From Hyphomicrobium sulfonivorans (GTDB lineage: Bacteria > Pseudomonadota > Alphaproteobacteria > Rhizobiales > Hyphomicrobiaceae), in contig NZ_PZPO01000004.1 in assembly GCF_013306565.1 (NCBI RefSeq), positions 124,001-188,000 on the forward strand: DNA of 64,000 nucleotides. Direction: 5' to 3'. Positions within the stretch are counted from its first letter, which is position 1; every line of letters begins with the position of its first letter. The position numbers and the translations under genes were made by a program. Below the pieces are notes generated by a model. It saw only the letters and a program-made list of their open reading frames with translations, was not told the DNA's origin and made no database searches. Positions 7,987 to 16,980 of this stretch are shown piece after piece.

Positions 7987-10845
7987 TCAGAAGCTGGCGC
8001 TGCCGCGGATGCCAATTGAATGGATTTGCGTCGCCTCGCCGAGCTGCGCATCGTAGTTGATGCGTAGCGTGTCGTTGTCGGCGTTGATGACCTCCAGCCC
8101 CGCACCGACGATCCCCATCGCCTGATCCTGCCGTGTCATGATCGTGAAGGGGCCAACGCCGGCAGGCGCCTGGGTGAAGCCGGCGGAGAGCGCGAAGTCG
8201 TCGTCCGAATACCAGATCGCACCACCGCGCACGAGCGGTCGCACCAGCGTGCCGTTCGAGAGCCAGAACTCCGATCCGACTTCAACCGTCGGCGCGATAG
8301 AAAATACGGTCTGGCTTGCGCTATGCACGGTGAGGCCCGCGCCGCCACCACCGCTTTCGGTGAAACCATCGAGCGCAATGTGCGTGAGGTTCATATCAAG
8401 GATCGGCTTCCAGAATAGATCCGGCGAACCGAACACGTAGGCGGCGCGCACGCCGCCGTTGATGAAGCCGTAGTCAGCGGTGCCTTCGGCCGTTGCCGCA
8501 AAGCCGCCGAACGCCATCGGCCGTGTGGTGTCGTAGCTTGCCCCGCCGCCGCTCAGTGTTGCAGCCAGCAGCAGTGATCCCGGATTATACTTGAGCGCCA
8601 CGCCGGCCTGTCCAAGCATGCCGTCGCTGGTTGCGTTGGTGGCGGAGGAGGAACTGCTCTGCTGGAAGCCACCGGCAAAGCCAAGCCGCCAAACGTCATT
8701 GAGGGCAACCTGCACACCGGCGGTGAACAGTCCAGCCGTTTCCTGATAACCGATCTGGTCGCGCGTTGTGCTGCTGTTCAGGAAGCGCGCGCTGGCGCCG
8801 GCCCACAGGCACTGCCCTTCGCGAATGATGGAAGCAGTGTCAGAGCCGTTGACGCGGCAGGAAAGCATGCTGTTCGCGAACGCAAGGTTGGCATAAAGCG
8901 TTGCAATCTGTGCGTCGGTGTAAAGCTCAGGCGAAAGCTGGTCGAGCGCGTTGCGGTAGGCGTCGATATCGCCTGTGTTCAGAAGGCCGAGCAGCACCGG
9001 CGCTACGCCACCCGAACCGGCCTGAAACACGCTCTGCAGGTTGCGTGCAATTGCCCGCTGATTTGGATTGAGAACTCCGACATCTGCAAAGTCGATGCTG
9101 TAGCTCAGCAGCAGATTGTCGCCCACGAACTCTAATGCCGCTCTGGCAACAGGGCTGGCGATCAGGCCAAGGCCGTCGTCTGTCAAACCGCCCAAGGCCG
9201 AGAGAATGGTGAATGTCTGCGCCGCTGCCAACGGAACGCTGATAAACCGGGCTTCGACCTTGCCGGCCAGCACAGCTGAACCGGTAACGCCTAGCGCGTC
9301 GTTGGTCGTCAGTGGTCCGCCGGTTGCGTTCGGGTCGAGATCAACGGCGTAAACGCCGGTTGTGGTTTGGACCAGATCGCCGCCAACCAAAGTTGTCTGG
9401 ATGGTACCGCGTCCACCGGGTGCGATCGTACCTTCGTTGTTTAGCGTCGCTGTCATCACCATGCTGGCGGTGTTCAGCACGCCGCCAGCATGGTTGGAAA
9501 TGTCGCCAACGGGGGCACCATCTGACATCATGATGTCGCCGGTGATGGTGCCAAAGTTTTGTATCGAGGCGGCAGGGCTGAAAATATCAATGGCGTAACC
9601 GCCGTCACCGGCAGTGATGGTGCCGAAGTTTATTAGCTGAGCGTCGGTGGCGGAATCCATCATGACCGATGCGCAGCATGGACCACCCACAATCGAACCG
9701 CTGTTCAGGACAATGGCGCCGGCGTCGCCTGACACGAAGATACCTGCGGAGCCCGGTCCGGTTGCTGCGATAGTACCCGTATTGACGGCCGCCGCCATAC
9801 CCGTTGCCGCGAACGCGTACATGCCATCGGACGTGTCGCCGGTCGTTATGATGCTTCCGCTATTGGCTACGGCGACATCGCCGGATGTGGCCACGGCCCA
9901 GATACCAGCGGAATAATCACCTGCGGTGGTGATGTTGCCAGTTGAAATCGCGCCAGCGCCTTGCTGGCCGCTGACGAAGATGCCCTGGGCGTTATCGCCT
10001 CGGGTGGAAATGACTGTGTCAGAGTTGACAAACGCGACGTTGGCGGCTTCGACAAAAATGCCGACCGCATCGATGTTCGTGGTCGTTATCGAACCAGCAA
10101 CATTGACGATCCCGGAGCCCCCGGAAGTCTGAGCTGTGATGCCCATGCTTCCGATGCCAGCGGTTGAAATCCGACCGTCCATATTGATGTAGATGTCGGA
10201 TTGCGTAGTCGTGAAAATGCCGAACGCGTCGTTGCCGACAGTTGTCAGACTTCCGGCGATGTTGAGCGCGATCGCGCCTGTGCCGCTCATGGCGCGCAGC
10301 GCATCGGAATCGTTGCCGAGCACCGCGATCGTCCCGGCGTAATTCAGGCTGAGATGACCATCGACCGTATTGGCAAGCACACCATGGGCGAACGCGCCGC
10401 TGGTTGTGATGTTGCCTGCAATCGACGCGTTGAGCGAGCCGGTGTTGAACGCGCCAACTTCAATTCCGCTGATGTTCGTGGTCGAAATCGAATGGGAGCC
10501 AAGCGCGACATCCAGAACAATGTTGGTGTCGCTACTGAAGAGGATGCCCGCAGTGCCGGACGCAGGCGTGATGTTGGCGGTCAGCGCAAAGACGTTTAGC
10601 GTCTCGAACGGCCCTGAGCCGTTGTTCAGGTCAATGCCCGCGCTGTGATTGCCGGTGCAGTTGACGATGGAAGGATCAGCGCCGACATGACAGCCGGCCG
10701 GCGGAACCTGCGCTGCTGCGGGTGATGCGTTCAGTGCAATGAGAGCACAGCAAATGCCCGCTAAGCCCGTTATCCGCGCGATGTGCTGGCTTGCATCGTT
10801 GGGCAAGCTTCTGTCGACGGGAAGGTGGGTCCGGGCATGCGCCAC
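7987..10845 (-). CDS. Autotransporter with beta-helix repeat passenger
   Basis: GTG 10845 is chosen because GAGGA lies nine bases upstream; a TTG two codons earlier is the alternative. The product is about 952 residues. A signal peptide ends near NASPAAAQ-VP. Residues ~60-430 are short Gly/Ala/Ser/Thr-rich repeats of roughly 20-24 residues with the form G-S/T-I-T/A-T-x-G-D-x-S-x-G-I, as in parallel beta-helix passengers. Then comes a helical linker (PNQRAIARNLQSVF, LDQLSPELYTDAQ) typical of the segment before autotransporter barrels. The last ~260 residues are the beta-barrel, ending in the expected phenylalanine (IRGSASF). Probably a type V secreted surface protein with unknown ligand. It breaks the trpE-trpG link. 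Confidence 0.92.
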   Translation of the reverse strand: MAHARTHLPVDRSLPNDASQHIARITGLAGICCALIALNASPAAAQVPPAGCHVGADPSIVNCTGNHSAGIDLNNGSGPFETLNVFALTANITPASGTAGILFSSDTNIVLDVALGSHSISTTNISGIEVGAFNTGSLNASIAGNITTSGAFAHGVLANTVDGHLSLNYAGTIAVLGNDSDALRAMSGTGAIALNIAGSLTTVGNDAFGIFTTTQSDIYINMDGRISTAGIGSMGITAQTSGGSGIVNVAGSITTTNIDAVGIFVEAANVAFVNSDTVISTRGDNAQGIFVSGQQGAGAISTGNITTAGDYSAGIWAVATSGDVAVANSGSIITTGDTSDGMYAFAATGMAAAVNTGTIAATGPGSAGIFVSGDAGAIVLNSGSIVGGPCCASVMMDSATDAQLINFGTITAGDGGYAIDIFSPAASIQNFGTITGDIMMSDGAPVGDISNHAGGVLNTASMVMTATLNNEGTIAPGGRGTIQTTLVGGDLVQTTTGVYAVDLDPNATGGPLTTNDALGVTGSAVLAGKVEARFISVPLAAAQTFTILSALGGLTDDGLGLIASPVARAALEFVGDNLLLSYSIDFADVGVLNPNQRAIARNLQSVFQAGSGGVAPVLLGLLNTGDIDAYRNALDQLSPELYTDAQIATLYANLAFANSMLSCRVNGSDTASIIREGQCLWAGASARFLNSSTTRDQIGYQETAGLFTAGVQVALNDVWRLGFAGGFQQSSSSSATNATSDGMLGQAGVALKYNPGSLLLAATLSGGGASYDTTRPMAFGGFAATAEGTADYGFINGGVRAAYVFGSPDLFWKPILDMNLTHIALDGFTESGGGGAGLTVHSASQTVFSIAPTVEVGSEFWLSNGTLVRPLVRGGAIWYSDDDFALSAGFTQAPAGVGPFTIMTRQDQAMGIVGAGLEVINADNDTLRINYDAQLGEATQIHSIGIRGSASF

Positions 10846-11050
10846 GTGCAAAAATCCTCGCGTGGAAGAATGGCACGCGAAACACGATTTCCAATCAAGA
10901 CAATATCGGCGAGTGACCGCTAAGCGATCCTCGATCCGGTGTTGTTAATACGATTCGTAACGCTGTTGTCAGTGATCGGATTTAACCCACGGTCAGTATC
11001 GCCAGAAAGCTGGCTGCGTGGGGCGATTCGAGGAAGAGCTGAGGCCAGGC

Positions 11051-12562
11051 TCAGCGCGTCTTGATGGCGAAGCGCACAGCCTCTTCAGCCGCGCGGAACA
11101 GCGCCCGCGCTTTGTTGATGCACTCCTGCTGTTCCTTTTCAGGAACCGAATCGTGCACCAGTCCGGCGCCGGCCTGAACATGCATCACGCCATCCTTGAT
11201 GATGGCAGTGCGCAGCGCGATGCAGCTATCCATCTGTCCGCTGGCGGAGAAATAGCCGACGCAACCGGCATACGGACCGCGCTTGGCTTTCTCGAGCTCG
11301 TCGATGACTTCCATCGCCCGAACCTTAGGGGCGCCGGAAACGGTGCCAGCCGGGAAGCCTGCCATCAAGGCATCGACGGCATCGTGCTTTGCGTCCAGCT
11401 TGCCGATGACGTTTGATGCGATGTGCATCACATGGCTGTAGCGCTCGATCAAGAAACGCCCCGTTACCGTCACGCTGCCGACTTCGGCCACGCGGCCAAC
11501 GTCGTTACGCCCCAGATCGAGCAGCATCAGATGCTCGGCGCGCTCCTTGGGATCCTTCAGCAAAGCGTCGGCAAGTGCCTGATCCTCGGCCTCGGTCGCG
11601 CCACGCGGAGCGGTGCCCGCGATCGGGCGGATCGTCACTTCGCCCTCACGAACGCGCACCAGAATCTCCGGGCTCGAACCGACAAGGGCGAAAGCGCCGA
11701 AGTTCAGATGGAACAGGAAAGGCGAGGGATTCGTGCGGCGCAGGGCGCGATAGAGCGCAAATGACGGTAGTGAAAACGGCGCTGAAAAGCGCTGGGACAA
11801 CACGACCTGGAAGATGTCACCGGCGACGATGTATTCCTTCGCCCGCTCCACCATCGACCTATATTCAGCCGGCGTCGTATTAGAGACTGGCGTCGGCGCC
11901 GCCAGATCCTTACTGCGCGCCTCGGCAGGCGTATGCGGCAGACGCTCTTCCAGTGCGGTGACAGCAAGCTCCAGCCGCTTACAAGCAGCCTTGTGCGCCT
12001 TTTCAGCCGACAGATCTTTCGACGGACGCACCGGCGTAACAATGGTGATCTCGTCTTTGACGTTGTCGAAGATCGCCATCACCGTCGGTCGCATCAGGAT
12101 GCCATCGGGCACGTTGAGGGTGTCAGCCTGCTCGCCCGGCAGGTTTTCCATCAACCGAACGGTGTCATAACCCATGAAGCCGAAAATACCGGCGGCCATC
12201 GGCGGCAGCTCCGACGGCAGATCAATCAGAGAATCCGCGAGCAACGCGCGCAGCGAAGCAAGTGTCGGCTGCGTGTCGGGTTCAAATGCATTCGGCTTAT
12301 CTGCCGGATTGCGATTGATGCTGGCGCGGTCGCCGTCGGCACGCCAGATAAGATCAGGTTCGAGGCCGATCACAGAATAACGGCCACGGGTTGCGCCGCC
12401 TTCCACCGATTCAAGCAGGAAGCTCATCGGCTTTTCATCCGCGAGCTTCATGTAGGCGGAGACCGGCGTTTCAAGATCGGCAACAAGGCGTGTCCACAGC
12501 ACCTGCGCGACGCCCCGGTCATAGCGCGCGGCAAAGTCGGCGAGAGTCGGCGTCGCTTCCAT
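11051..12562 (-). CDS. trpE: Anthranilate synthase component I TrpE
   Basis: A 503-residue chorismate-using enzyme that forms anthranilate with ammonia from TrpG. The N-terminal FLLES motif (LLES at residues 49-52) is the tryptophan-binding feedback site, so allosteric inhibition is expected. The C-terminal catalytic domain has the expected blocks: IAGTAPRGATEAEDQALAD, LMLLDLGRNDVGR, FPAGTVSGAPKVRAME, and the glycine-rich QAGAGLVHDSVPEKEQQE end. It follows the ppiD-like gene by 133 bases on the same strand. I looked for a Trp-rich leader peptide upstream and found none, so classic trpL attenuation is not evident. Confidence 0.97.
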   Translation of the reverse strand: MEATPTLADFAARYDRGVAQVLWTRLVADLETPVSAYMKLADEKPMSFLLESVEGGATRGRYSVIGLEPDLIWRADGDRASINRNPADKPNAFEPDTQPTLASLRALLADSLIDLPSELPPMAAGIFGFMGYDTVRLMENLPGEQADTLNVPDGILMRPTVMAIFDNVKDEITIVTPVRPSKDLSAEKAHKAACKRLELAVTALEERLPHTPAEARSKDLAAPTPVSNTTPAEYRSMVERAKEYIVAGDIFQVVLSQRFSAPFSLPSFALYRALRRTNPSPFLFHLNFGAFALVGSSPEILVRVREGEVTIRPIAGTAPRGATEAEDQALADALLKDPKERAEHLMLLDLGRNDVGRVAEVGSVTVTGRFLIERYSHVMHIASNVIGKLDAKHDAVDALMAGFPAGTVSGAPKVRAMEVIDELEKAKRGPYAGCVGYFSASGQMDSCIALRTAIIKDGVMHVQAGAGLVHDSVPEKEQQECINKARALFRAAEEAVRFAIKTR

Positions 12563-12643
12563 GGGGTGGCCTTGTCGTCTTGTGCGCGTTGGGCGCTATG
12601 GATCTTGAGGCCGGCATGTTTGCGGCCGGTAGCTTGTTAATTA

Positions 12644-12670
12644 CCCGGCCGGTTGGGATGTCCGGCCGGG
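12644..12670 (-). promoter_or_regulatory. Perfect 9-bp inverted repeat between ppiD-like gene and trpE
   Basis: CCCGGCCGG at 12644-12652 and CCGGCCGGG at 12662-12670 form a perfect stem with a 9-base loop, about 26 bases after the ppiD-like stop and 82 bases before trpE. On the plus strand it is followed by ATTTTTATT, which looks like a terminator facing the wrong way. On the minus strand no T-run follows. A further GCGGCCGG/CCGGC pair lies nearby (about 12610-12630). It could be a partial terminator, an attenuator of trpE or an mRNA-stability stem. Confidence 0.5.
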
Positions 12671-12695
12671 ATTTTTATTGCGGTCGTGCGTGCGG

Positions 12696-14603
12696 TTACT
12701 GCGCGTCTTCGCCAGTGGCAGCACCGGTCACCCGACGGAGTTCATCCTGGAAGATGTGTGTTCCGAGCTGACGCTGAAGCGCCATGACATATTCGCCCAG
12801 CGTTTCATCGGCGATCTCGTTGCGCAGATCGGTGCCGATGGCGACCCGCTCCGTCTCGGACAGGGCCGGTGCCGGGTTGACAGTCGTCACCTTGAAAACG
12901 ATGCGCGTCTTGTCGTTGGTGTCCGGTGCCGACCCGGCCTGACCCTTCGGAAGGGTGAAAGCGCGTGCAACGGCAGCCTTGCTCATGCCCTGCGGCTCGG
13001 TCGTGCGGTTGAACGGCGGCGTCTCGGAAACGCGCTGCGCACCAGCTTCGGTGGCGAGGCGAGACATTGCCTCACCGTTGTTGGCACGCTCCACCAGCTT
13101 GTCGGCAAAGTCAGCAACCAGTCTGGCGCGTTCCTGCGTCATGAAGAGAGCTTTGACCTGATCCTTCACGTCATCCAGCGGCTTCTGCTTCTGCGGCGTG
13201 GTGTCGGCAACGTCCACCCACGCATAGGTGCCGTTGGAAAGCTCGACCATCTCGTTCTCGATGCCGAGGCCGCTGCCAAACGCCGTGGTCAGCAGAGCCG
13301 ATGCGTCTGTGACCGGAATTGCAGTCTTGCCGGCGCTGTCGCGGTTGTTCCGGTCCGTCTCGGGGACGTCATAGAACTGCAGCTTCAGTTCGTCGGCGAT
13401 TTCCTTCAGCGTCTTGCCGCCGGAGCGCTGATCTTCAACCTGATCCAGATGCGCCTGCAGTTCGCTTTCAGCGCGCTCACGCGCAAGCTTCTGCTTTACG
13501 TCATCCTTCACGTCGGCAAAGTTGCGGGTCACAGCGGGCTGAACATCGCTGACGCGCAGCAGCACCGTTGCAAAGCGGCCTTCGACCGGATCGGATACTT
13601 TGTCCTTTTCAAGCGCGAAGGCAGCGTCGGCAATCTTCTTGTCGATCAGCCGGTCCTTGGAAATCAGGCCGAGGTCGATGTCGGAATCCTGCGCACCGGA
13701 CTCCTTGGCGACATCACCGAACGACTTGCCGCCTTCGATAGCCTTCTTGGCTTCTTCCGCGGCAGCCCTGTCCTTGAACGCGATCTGCTGCACGCGGCGG
13801 CGCTCCGGCGTGTCGTAATCGGTCTTGGTATGCTCATAGCGCTCCTGCGCATCAGCATCGGAGATTTCGATCGCCTTCTTCAGTTCGTCGACCGAAAGCA
13901 CCAGCACCGAGAGCTTGCGATATTCCGGCGCCATGAAGCTGGAAAGATTGGCTTCATACGTCGCCTTGAGCTGAGCTTCATCCGGCTCGGGCACCTTCAC
14001 CATCTTGTCGGCGTTGATGGCGAAGTAATCGACCGTGCGCGTCTCATTGCGCCAGGTGTTCATCAGCTCGATCATGGCCGGCGGCACGGCGATGCCGTTC
14101 ACCAGTGCCGAGGTAAGCTGCTCACGCACCTCATCGCGGCGACGCAGATGCAGGAAGCCGCGCTCGCTGACGCCAAGGCGATTGATGACGTTCTCGAACG
14201 CGAAGCGGTTGAACTTGCCGTCCGGCCCGGCGAAGGCTTCATCGCTTTGCAGGCCTTCAGCCAGCGCTTCGTCGGAAAGCGCCAGGTTGAGCTTGTCGGC
14301 GTGCTGCTCGACTGCCGACCAGGCGATAAGGCGCGAAACCACGCGCTCATCCAGACCGGCGGCGCGCGCCTGCTCAGGGCTGATTCGCTGGCCAGCCTGC
14401 TGCGAAATCATGTTGATCTCGTTCTGGAACGTCCGCTGGAAGTCTTCCGCGCGGATTTCCTGGCTGCCAACCTTGGCGATGGCGCCACGGCCCCAGCCGG
14501 TGAATACGTCTGCCACGCCCCAGATGGCGAAGCTGAATACGAGAAGCGCGAATAGCACCTTAGCTACCCAACCGGTGGAGCCGCGTCGTAGAGCTTCAAG
14601 CAT
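12696..14603 (-). CDS. Periplasmic PpiD/SurA-type peptidyl-prolyl isomerase
   Basis: A 635-residue membrane-anchored foldase. One N-terminal transmembrane segment (VAKVLFALLVFSFAIWGVADVF, split as about residues 14-35) is followed by the SurA_N-like region (KVGSQEIRAEDFQRTFQNEI), as in PpiD. The middle (about 265-350) is a parvulin-like rotamase domain, here with RVQQIAFKDRAAAEEAKKAI, the spaced DLGLISK block and FALEKDKVSDPV. The long C-terminal part is helical. PpiD assists folding of proteins leaving the Sec translocon. It diverges from tpiA, with 211 bases for both promoters, and precedes trpE, as in many alphaproteobacteria. The gene name ppiD is likely, but orthology to E. coli PpiD is not proven. 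Confidence 0.92.
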   Translation of the reverse strand: MLEALRRGSTGWVAKVLFALLVFSFAIWGVADVFTGWGRGAIAKVGSQEIRAEDFQRTFQNEINMISQQAGQRISPEQARAAGLDERVVSRLIAWSAVEQHADKLNLALSDEALAEGLQSDEAFAGPDGKFNRFAFENVINRLGVSERGFLHLRRRDEVREQLTSALVNGIAVPPAMIELMNTWRNETRTVDYFAINADKMVKVPEPDEAQLKATYEANLSSFMAPEYRKLSVLVLSVDELKKAIEISDADAQERYEHTKTDYDTPERRRVQQIAFKDRAAAEEAKKAIEGGKSFGDVAKESGAQDSDIDLGLISKDRLIDKKIADAAFALEKDKVSDPVEGRFATVLLRVSDVQPAVTRNFADVKDDVKQKLARERAESELQAHLDQVEDQRSGGKTLKEIADELKLQFYDVPETDRNNRDSAGKTAIPVTDASALLTTAFGSGLGIENEMVELSNGTYAWVDVADTTPQKQKPLDDVKDQVKALFMTQERARLVADFADKLVERANNGEAMSRLATEAGAQRVSETPPFNRTTEPQGMSKAAVARAFTLPKGQAGSAPDTNDKTRIVFKVTTVNPAPALSETERVAIGTDLRNEIADETLGEYVMALQRQLGTHIFQDELRRVTGAATGEDAQ

Positions 14604-14814
14604 TGTGGAGGTCGTTCCGTTTTACTGGGGCCGGAGCAGGGAACGGGTTCCCTACGAATGGCGTGTGAAGTGGCCAGCACAAATGTGCGTGGTCTGGATG
14701 TGGGCATGATATGAAGCGCAGCCGCCGCGGCTTTGCAAGTTTGGCGTGAGCCAACCGCTAATGCCATGCACCGCCGATGCTTAACATGGACGATTCTTCA
14801 TTATTGAGGGGGCA

Positions 14815-15576
14815 ATGACAGAACCGAAGGTGCGTGCGCTGGTCGCCGGCAACTGGAAAATGAACGGACTTCGTGCCGGGATTGCCGAGGCTGAAGCTGT
14901 TGGCCGGGCGCTGAATGAAACCCCGGCCGGTGCCGATGTCATGATCTGTCCGCCTGCAACGCTGTTGGGGCCGATGGTGGCCGCGCTGGGCGGTAGTACG
15001 GTGCAGGTCGGCGGGCAGGATTGCCATGTCATCGCCTCGGGTGCGTTCACCGGCGATGTGTCAGCCGAAATGTTGGCTGATGCCGGCGCAACCGCAGTGA
15101 TTGTCGGTCATTCGGAGCGCCGTTCGCTGCATGGCGAACTGGACCGCGACGTGCGCGCCAAGGCTGAGGCGGCGCATCGGGCCGGGCTTAGCGCCATCGT
15201 TTGCGTCGGTGAAACCGCGGGTGAACGGGCGGCGGACCTGACCCAGACAGTGGTGTCGAGACAACTTGCAGGTTCACTGCCGGATGGTGCGCGGGCCGCC
15301 GATACTATCGTCGCCTATGAGCCGGTCTGGGCTATCGGCACAGGGCTCACGCCGACCGTTGAGGATGTCGCGAAAGTCCATGCCGGGATCCGAAAAGCGC
15401 TGGTCGCGCGCTTCGGTGCTGAAGGGCAGGGCATGCGCATTCTATATGGTGGGTCGGTTAAACCACAGAACGCCCGGGAACTTATGGCCGTGCCGGATGT
15501 GAACGGCGCTCTGGTGGGCGGCGCCAGCCTGAAGGCTACGGATTTCCTCGGAATCATCGCGGCGTATCAACCGTGA
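14815..15576 (+). CDS. tpiA: Triosephosphate isomerase TpiA
   Basis: A 253-residue glycolytic/gluconeogenic TIM-barrel enzyme interconverting dihydroxyacetone phosphate and glyceraldehyde 3-phosphate. Catalytic residues are all visible: Asn13 and Lys15 in GNWKMNG, His99 in VGHSERR and Glu169 in [13 protein letters not shown], plus the phosphate-binding YGGSVKP near the C-terminus. A TTGAGGGGGCA sequence just before the ATG supplies the ribosome site. It is divergent from the ppiD-like gene. Other central-carbon genes follow at some distance (tkt, pgk, rpiA). Confidence 0.98.
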   Translation: MTEPKVRALVAGNWKMNGLRAGIAEAEAVGRALNETPAGADVMICPPATLLGPMVAALGGSTVQVGGQDCHVIASGAFTGDVSAEMLADAGATAVIVGHSERRSLHGELDRDVRAKAEAAHRAGLSAIVCVGETAGERAADLTQTVVSRQLAGSLPDGARAADTIVAYEPVWAIGTGLTPTVEDVAKVHAGIRKALVARFGAEGQGMRILYGGSVKPQNARELMAVPDVNGALVGGASLKATDFLGIIAAYQP

Positions 15577-15600
15577 TCCCTCGCCACGGGGGTAGAATCA

Positions 15601-15654
15601 CGTCAACTGGTGGTAGTCTTAGCGGCGAATCTACGCCGTAGCCATCAGTTGACG
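15601..15654 (+). promoter_or_regulatory. Long two-stem hairpin in the 5' region of the 15673 gene
   Basis: CGTCAACTGGTGG (15601-15613) can pair with CCATCAGTTGACG (15642-15654) over 13 pairs with a single G-U. Inside it CGGCG (15623-15627) pairs with CGCCG (15634-15638) around a 6-base loop. The structure lies 25 bases after the tpiA stop and 18 bases before the next start, just upstream of its GGAGAG. There is no T-run, so a simple terminator is unlikely. An mRNA-processing or translation-control element is possible. Confidence 0.55.
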
Positions 15655-15672
15655 ACGGAGAGATTTCCTCCG

Positions 15673-16875
15673 ATGCGCCCCGGGGAATGGATAAAGCCCA
15701 GTCTGCTGGCCCTGGTTATTCTGGTGGCCGGCGACGCTCCGCTTGTGGCGACGCCGCTCGACAAGGCCGCCTGTTCAGCGCTTGTCAGCGAGCTGGAGAC
15801 GCTCGTTTCAACCGGCCTGCGCGACGACATCGAGCGCGGCCCTGAATGGGCGAAGAAAAACCTTCCCGATGAACGGGTTCGCAGCGCCCTGCGGCTGCTG
15901 GAAATCGAAGATCAGATCGAATTCCGTTGCCACAAGCGCTATTGGCCAGCGCGGCCTGAGCAGACCGCCATTCCCTTACCGCAGCGGGCGCCGGCCAGCA
16001 TTCGGCCCCGGATTGCCCAGCCGGCTGACAAGCCTCTGAGCCCGCCCAATATCGGGGCCGAGAACACGGCGACGGATAATCTGATCGCTCCGCAGCCCGC
16101 CACCGCTCAGCCGGCGGCGGCACCGTCTTCGGACCAAGACGATCAGAAATCGGCGGGTAAGGGGCCTGCGGCCCAGCCTCCCGCACCGGCCACCCTCTCG
16201 GCATCGACGGACGCGGCCATCAAGGTGCCGGCGCATGCGCCAGAGCTGGCTCCTCTGGTTTCCGCTCCCGAAGCCGATGGCAACAAGCGCGATAAAGCCA
16301 AAAAGAGCACCTTGCCGCCTGAATCGCTGACGGCTGACCGCGCCAAGAAGCTGACCGCGCGGGATGGCGATAACCCTCTGACTGCTAATACTATTGAGGC
16401 CGACGGCCTTGCGCCGGAGGCTGCTTCCAAGCCCGCCGAAGCGCGCGCAGTGCGGGGCTTCAAGCCTGCTGCCGTCAAGGTTCCGGCGGCAAAGCCCGCG
16501 CAGTTGGCACGGCTGGTGGTGGCGGATGATCCGTTTATCGAGGTGCCATCGCTTTTGGGAAGCAACGTTGAGGCAGTCGGCACTGGCCCTGGTGCCGCTG
16601 CTAAGCCTCAGAAAATAAAGCCAGAAAGTTCCGCGCTTGAGCAGCACGATGCTCCGCTAGCCGCAAAATCTGGCCCCGACAAAGTCGAATTGCCGGTAAC
16701 GAAGCCGGCTGCTCTGCCCCGGCCGACTGCCGGGGCCGTACCTGCTCCGGATGCGCAGTCCGAGGCTGCGACGGGCGCGGCCAAGGCCAAGCAGCCCCGC
16801 CGTCGCAGTGCCGGACGGGGCTATGTTTCCCCGGATGAGGTCTCCCCATATGCCTTGCCGGGCATGCGCTTTTAG
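15673..16875 (+). CDS. Exported Ala/Pro/Lys-rich protein of unknown function
   Basis: ATG 15673 is chosen because GGAGAG precedes it and a signal-like sequence follows (IKPSLLALVILVAGDAPLVA). The product is about 400 residues. Residues ~35-105 of the mature form look folded (LDKAACSALVSELETLVSTG, then DERVRSALRLLEIEDQIEFRC) with two cysteines that could form a disulphide. The remainder is low complexity, rich in Ala, Pro and Lys, ending in a basic patch (KQPRRRSAGRG) and SPDEVSPYALPGMRF. I do not recognise a family. It is probably periplasmic, perhaps envelope- or peptidoglycan-associated by analogy with other Pro/Ala-rich tails, which is inference. It lies between tpiA and secG. Confidence 0.8.
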   Translation: MRPGEWIKPSLLALVILVAGDAPLVATPLDKAACSALVSELETLVSTGLRDDIERGPEWAKKNLPDERVRSALRLLEIEDQIEFRCHKRYWPARPEQTAIPLPQRAPASIRPRIAQPADKPLSPPNIGAENTATDNLIAPQPATAQPAAAPSSDQDDQKSAGKGPAAQPPAPATLSASTDAAIKVPAHAPELAPLVSAPEADGNKRDKAKKSTLPPESLTADRAKKLTARDGDNPLTANTIEADGLAPEAASKPAEARAVRGFKPAAVKVPAAKPAQLARLVVADDPFIEVPSLLGSNVEAVGTGPGAAAKPQKIKPESSALEQHDAPLAAKSGPDKVELPVTKPAALPRPTAGAVPAPDAQSEAATGAAKAKQPRRRSAGRGYVSPDEVSPYALPGMRF

Positions 16876-16980
16876 GGAATTCCCACGGCGCCCCTCTAGC
16901 CCCGGCGGCTCATCTGCGATAGAAGGCCGCCAAATCATTCAATTGGGCTTACCGATGAGCCCGTCGCGAAAGCAGAGACC

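Noticed and set aside
12563-12695. Trp-leader peptide and attenuator before trpE
   Set aside because: No short open frame with consecutive tryptophan codons was found on the minus strand here.
12678-14555. 625-codon open frame on the plus strand opposite the ppiD-like gene
   Set aside because: It is an antisense shadow from GC-rich codon bias; the minus-strand PpiD-type protein has a membrane anchor and family motifs, while this translation is basic and low-complexity.
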